The notes under the pieces are model-generated. The model ran no database searches, was not told the origin of the DNA, and saw only the letters and a list, made by a program, of their open reading frames with translations. A stretch of DNA of 64,000 nucleotides from Paramecium pentaurelia (taxonomy: Eukaryota > Ciliophora > Oligohymenophorea > Peniculida > Parameciidae), in contig CAJJDO010000149.1 in assembly GCA_905183005.1 (NCBI GenBank), forward strand, positions 219,951 to 283,950, given 5' to 3'. Shown here piece after piece: positions 59,584 to 64,000 of the stretch; within the stretch, counting starts at the first letter, position 1, and the number at the start of each line of letters is the position of its first letter. The position numbers were made by a program, and so were the translations under genes.

Positions 59584-60603
59584 AATGCATTAGGAAAAGG
59601 AAATGTAATTTATAGGGAGTTAAGTATATTGCTCTAATCTAAATCTAAAGTAGTAACAACGAAATTTATAAATATAATTTCCATTTTGAAATAAAGTAAA
59701 TTTATTTTTTAAATTATTAAATAATCTAGAATCATTCAATAGAATTTAAATAAATAAAAATCATGAATTAGGGGTCTAAATCATCCTAATAGATTATATT
59801 TATTGCCTTTTACACATTTATGAGAATAATAATTGATTTAATTAAGCTAATTTTTTTAAATGGAAAATGTAATTTATAGGAATGACTATACCTTTAATGA
59901 GGTTTAATCTCAGCAATATTTTAATTTCACTTAACATTCTTCTATTTATTGGTAAATTGATTTCATTTTGAGAAATTTAAAATCAAATATTTCAAGATTT
60001 TCATTCCTATAATCTTAAATTTTTTCTATAAATTTTTTTTATTATAAATTATTATTTGCATAATTTTTTGAAGATTAGTAAAATATATCAATTTAATTTA
60101 TATATATAATTCTATATAGTTTTCAAAAGAATAATATTATGAATAAAATAAAAATCCGTGAAGTATTAATTTTAAACAATTTTATTCAATCAATAAGTAT
60201 AATTCCTCTTAGTTAATCTCTAAAGAGCTAAGATTTAAAGCACTTTAATTTAATATTCTTTGAGTTATTCTGTATCCTAATAATTCCATGAGAAATCTTT
60301 ATTCCTAAATAAATATTAAGAAATAAGATTTAAATCTTAAAATAAACAATTAGTTTATTATTTGAGCTAAATATTTAATTCTCTTATAGAAATAAATCAA
60401 AGTGTGTATATATACTTAATTCAATGAATATTTTATATTCTAAATTGTTAGATTTTAATTTTTTTATGTAGAATTCAAAATGTATGAACTATTGCATGTT
60501 ATTTTAGTAATTCAAATCATTCAAATAAATTAAAATTAAAATACTTAAACTTTTTTTTTAATTATTACAATTTTAACAATATTTATCTATATTTATATGT
60601 AGT
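59584..60603. other. AT-rich stretch with a short repeated motif
   Basis: About 1 kb without a gene. The motif aaatgtaatttatagg occurs near 59601 and again near 59865, followed by different sequence; meaning unknown. Confidence 0.5.
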
Positions 60604-62250
60604 TCATTAATCTTCATCTTTCCAAATTTATATTTATTTTGATTCCTTATCCCAAGTGATCAAATACTCTCCATCATTACTCATTCCTCCATATAACCAA
60701 GTAGTTTTAAAATGAATAGATTATTCAGTTAGAAAATCTCCATATTATTTTTTCCTAATTAAATTTACATATTCACCATTCTTACTCAATAGTATACATT
60801 TTGAATTTATATATTATAAAGGAAATAAACATTGACCATCTGATCCGCACTAAATTGTAATCTCTTTAGTCTTAGTAAATTAATTATTCATAATATTCAT
60901 CTCAAAAATAAATATCTATTCTTTATCTCTTGGTGACAATGTAAACATATTATTATCAATAAAGCATACTCGATAACCACACTATTCAATTGTTATCCTT
61001 TATATTACTTTCCATTCTTTATTCCATTCTGATTGTTCTATTATTAATATAATCTTATCATATCCACATGATACTACTTTATTTTATTATTAATTCAAAC
61101 TTAATCCATATACATGATTAGAGTGATCAGTAATTGTTTATTAACATAACCATTCATTCTTCTTCATCCAAAATTTAATAGTTTTATCACCACTCCCTGA
61201 AATGATTAGATCATCATTTGTATTTATTACTAAACAAAAGATCTAATAATTATGCCCAATTAATATTTATTATAAATTCCATAAATTCATTTAATTTTAT
61301 TTCCATACTATAATAGATTTATCACGACTTCCAGATATAAATTATTTCTATTTCTTCATAAAGTTTAAAGTATATACCCATTCCTTATGTTCATATAAAG
61401 TTTAAATTTATTTGATGTTTCCTTAATTAAATTCATATACTTTAATTTTTGAATCACATCCAGCCACTAATGTTGAACAATCATTATCAAAAGCTATAGC
61501 AAAACAGGTATCACTTTATGAAATTGAAGACTTTTGGATTATTTAATAATTCAAAGGTTTGAGATTTGTTGAATGATTAGAATAAACTTTTAATGATTGT
61601 TCAATATTTAATTTAGTATTAATTTCTTGTATTTTTATAGTTTTGGGTTATAAACTAATTTATTCTTAATATTCACTTAGTGAATAATTCTAAGTAATTG
61701 ATTCTAAACTCTTTAATAGTTACTTACATTGATTATATTCTACAAATTAATTAAATTAATCAAACTTATTACCCAATTTTTAAGTCCAACAAAGATTGTT
61801 TTTTTCAAGATCATCGATTATTTTTTATAAATTACCTGTTTTATTTTAATTTAATAACATAATTTCTAATTCTTAATAAAAACTATATTTAGAATATTAT
61901 GATCCAAATTATTACAAATGCAAAATCCATTCCATCATAATCTTGATCAATTAGTTTAATTATTGGATCACCTTTTATTTCATTTTATCAAAAATACTCT
62001 GTAATGATTAAATTATATTAATTTAATCCTTTATTATGTTTTCTACACTTCCCATCTTCCTTACTTAATGATCTTCAATTAGCTAAAAAATCTTCTATAA
62101 TTCAACCATTTTGGCATCTATTTTTGCATGCTTTAAACATTCATTGCACAAAAGTCTCTAATCCTTTGATAGTTTTGGATCAAGTAGAATTTTTACGACT
62201 TGTAGATTATGTCCTAAAGGGCAAAAAAAATCTTTTTCATTTTCTATCAT
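60604..62250 (-). CDS. WD40-repeat protein, paralogue of 48292-49761
   Basis: 548 residues, no intron. It starts MIENEKDFFCPLGHNLQVV, with a C-x3-H and CNECLKH pair that may form a zinc motif as in its paralogue, then a ~200-residue helical/coiled region. The WD40 part follows from about residue 255: FAIAFDNDCSTLVAGCDS, HKEWVYTLNFMKKQKQFISG with SRDKSIIVW, GHNYQIFCLVINTNDDLIIS with GSGDKTIKFW, DHSNHVYGLSLNQQQNKVVS and a terminal GGMSNDGEYLITWDKESKQI. It is clearly homologous to the other gene in the window (KWV/EWV-TLNFMKKQ, DGEYLITWD), but diverged by a large fraction of residues. It is the more canonical of the two propellers. Confidence 0.8.
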
Positions 62251-63776
62251 TTTTGGTGTTAACATTAAATTAAATAAAAAATTTTTGAGAATTAATTCAC
62301 AGTTATTTTAGATATTTTCAATAGTTTAAGCAAAAAGAGATACATAAAAACATTATATGCTTACCAATAAGTAAGTAATTTCTTTCTTTTAAATTGATAT
62401 TCAATCCATTTAATTAAGACATTATAACTCAATAGTAAGAATTTTCTTTCAATTTTTTATATGCTAATAAGCAAATACAAAAGTAGGGCTGCTTATTGTA
62501 TTTGATTCTTGTATTAAACTTAAAAATGTCTCCAACATTTGTTCTTTAATTAAAGCAATTAACAGATTTTATATCCTTTTTTATAATTATTAATTCTTCA
62601 TTTGATAGCGAATTTTCTGAAAAATTAGTATACCTGAAGTTTATTTAGACATTTCCCTTTTGTTATTTTATTTATGCATATTTATTATTATCATCATACA
62701 AAGGTTTTATATAAAATTCTATATTCAAATATTTGATCCCTTTTTAATGGCTCTTTTCAATTTTGAAAACGTATCCTTCAATGTTTTTGTTGTAATATCA
62801 TAATTCATATTATACAGTATTTCAATACCAATATATTCATAATAAAGATTGATGAATGTTTTTATTAAATCTCATCCAATAGTTTAGTACTTCACGCAGA
62901 AATATTAATAGTGATAGTTCTCTCATTTTTAAGAATGATATTAAATATTCTAAAGATAAATTTTTTTGAAAATATCATGAAAAAACATATTAATTTTGAA
63001 TGGATAAGAAGCTACATTGACATTTATTGTGACTAATAGAAGCTGAAGAGTATTGAGTTACTAATAACATGTTTGTTAATTTACAGTTTTATAATAATAA
63101 CTTTGATTTATCATTTCTCATATTTGATATGCTTGCTGGAGCTTGAATTTGTTTAAAAATTCCTTTCTTTAATTGTGAATATAACAATATGATAATCAAT
63201 TATTCAAAAAACAATCAATAATATTTACTGATTGAGAGAAATAAATTACTATAAACATATCTTTAAATTTCTACTAAACTCTGAAGCAAGCTTCCTCCAT
63301 GAATTTTAGCAATAGTAAATGAAATGAGGTATAGTTTGTGCATTAAAAATTGACAAGAAGAGATATTTAAAATAATTTTATGATCTTAATTTTTGCTAGA
63401 TTAGTCTAATTCTAAAATTTCGTTCAAAATTATGAACTTAAATTATTTTAATATTGATCTAAGATCTGAGTAATCAATTAATTAATCCTGAAAAATACTT
63501 TTCGCTTTTCCTACATTATAAGTTGGATTATATTCTTCTTATCTCAAATACTTAAAAAAATAATGAAAAAGCTTGAACTTGAGTCAAGATTCAAAACAAA
63601 TGTGACAATCATTAATTGTTAAGTTTAGAATAAAAAATCTATTATTGATCTTAATAATTAAGGAAATAAAGTCGATAATATTGTTCAATATCATAAAATT
63701 AATATCTTTATCAGCAATTTGTTTTAAAAATAGGTTACTTGCTCCTCTCAATCTCTTTTTAAATACTTTATAACAA
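62251..63776. other. AT-rich stretch, no gene seen
   Basis: About 1.5 kb. A possible hairpin (caaatacaa ... ttgtatttg) lies at about 62473-62503. No coding frame is convincing; a standard-code ORF at 63584-63811 is compositionally ordinary. Confidence 0.45.
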
Positions 63777-64000
63777 TCAAAAGGATATATAGGTTGGAGA
63801 GAAAAAAGCATTCCTTAAGGGAAAAAATTTGTTTGGTTTTTAATATCTCAAAAAGTTTTGCTTCATTAATTGAATTAAAAGCATTTGAAAAATAAGGATT
63901 TTCTAAAGTCTTATTAATCTTGTGCTTAAAAATTCAATTTCTTTTTGATCTATATTTTTCTTGATTTTATATAACAATTTTAATTCTTAAGGTTGTACAT
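63777..64000 (-). pseudogene. possible partial coding frame at window edge
   Basis: A minus-strand frame open from the window edge to TGA at 63777-63779, about 74 codons: LKLLYKIKKNIDQKEIEFLS, LIRLQKILIFQMLLIQLMK. Helical and Lys/Leu-rich, no recognised family. Two other frames are also partly open here, so the call is weak. Confidence 0.2.

Noticed and set aside
63584..63811. 75-codon minus-strand ORF at the window end
   Set aside because: Ordinary composition, no recognisable motif, and competing open frames in the same place.
1..64000. CRISPR arrays, prokaryotic operons, insertion sequences or integrated viral genes
   Set aside because: No regularly spaced repeats, no ribosome-binding sites, no transposase or capsid/polymerase motifs were seen; gene structure is eukaryotic throughout.

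Overview
The window looks like macronuclear DNA of a Paramecium-type ciliate. Three observations support this. Base composition is very AT-rich. Open reading frames run through in-frame TAA and TAG and end only at TGA, so TAA and TAG read as glutamine (ciliate nuclear code). The frames are also broken by tiny introns of about 18-36 nt that start GT(A) and end AG, which is the Paramecium size class rather than the Tetrahymena one. With this code the standard-code ORFs are mostly meaningless, so all genes below were re-read with TGA as the only stop and with introns removed by frame.

Positions 1-28.3 kb are gene-dense, with intergenic gaps often under 100 bp. In order: the C-terminal end of an AGC protein kinase; a Gln/Lys-rich protein; a VAP/MSP-domain ER membrane protein; a predicted pseudokinase; V-ATPase subunit H; the ciliary transport protein IFT57; a two-helix membrane protein with a poly-Gln tract written as a TAA microsatellite; two unknown proteins; a degenerate hybrid histidine kinase; a TPR protein; a CXC (tesmin/TSO1-like) protein; a coiled-coil protein; a small LRR protein; a small single-pass membrane protein; a DHHC palmitoyltransferase; an unknown membrane protein; an RBR ubiquitin ligase with membrane helices; an organelle-type ribosomal protein L1; an alpha/beta hydrolase; an MEKK-like kinase; eIF4E; and the ribosome-assembly factor BRX1. 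The set is ordinary eukaryotic housekeeping, signalling and ciliary genes, one transcript each, with no operons.

Positions 28.3-64 kb are different: long AT-rich stretches without clear coding, decayed gene fragments, one tRNA-like gene, and members of ciliate-expanded families. These are two head-to-head B-box/coiled-coil/SPRY-like genes plus a fragment of a third, a 1,356-residue cysteine-rich multi-pass membrane protein, a 1,284-residue intronless single-pass membrane protein, two related WD40 proteins and a small GC-richer cysteine-containing ORF. This suggests a chromosome-end-proximal region, although no telomere repeat is visible.

Two large perfect tandem duplications (1,176 and 1,690 bp) are each separated by a single N. 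They are best explained as unmerged contig overlaps, not biology. A 324-bp N gap lies at 46794-47117. I see no CRISPR array, prokaryotic mobile element or clearly new multi-gene system. The most interesting signals are the histidine kinase that has lost its key residues, the pseudokinase, the near-overlapping divergent start codons, and the unknown cysteine-containing and large membrane proteins.
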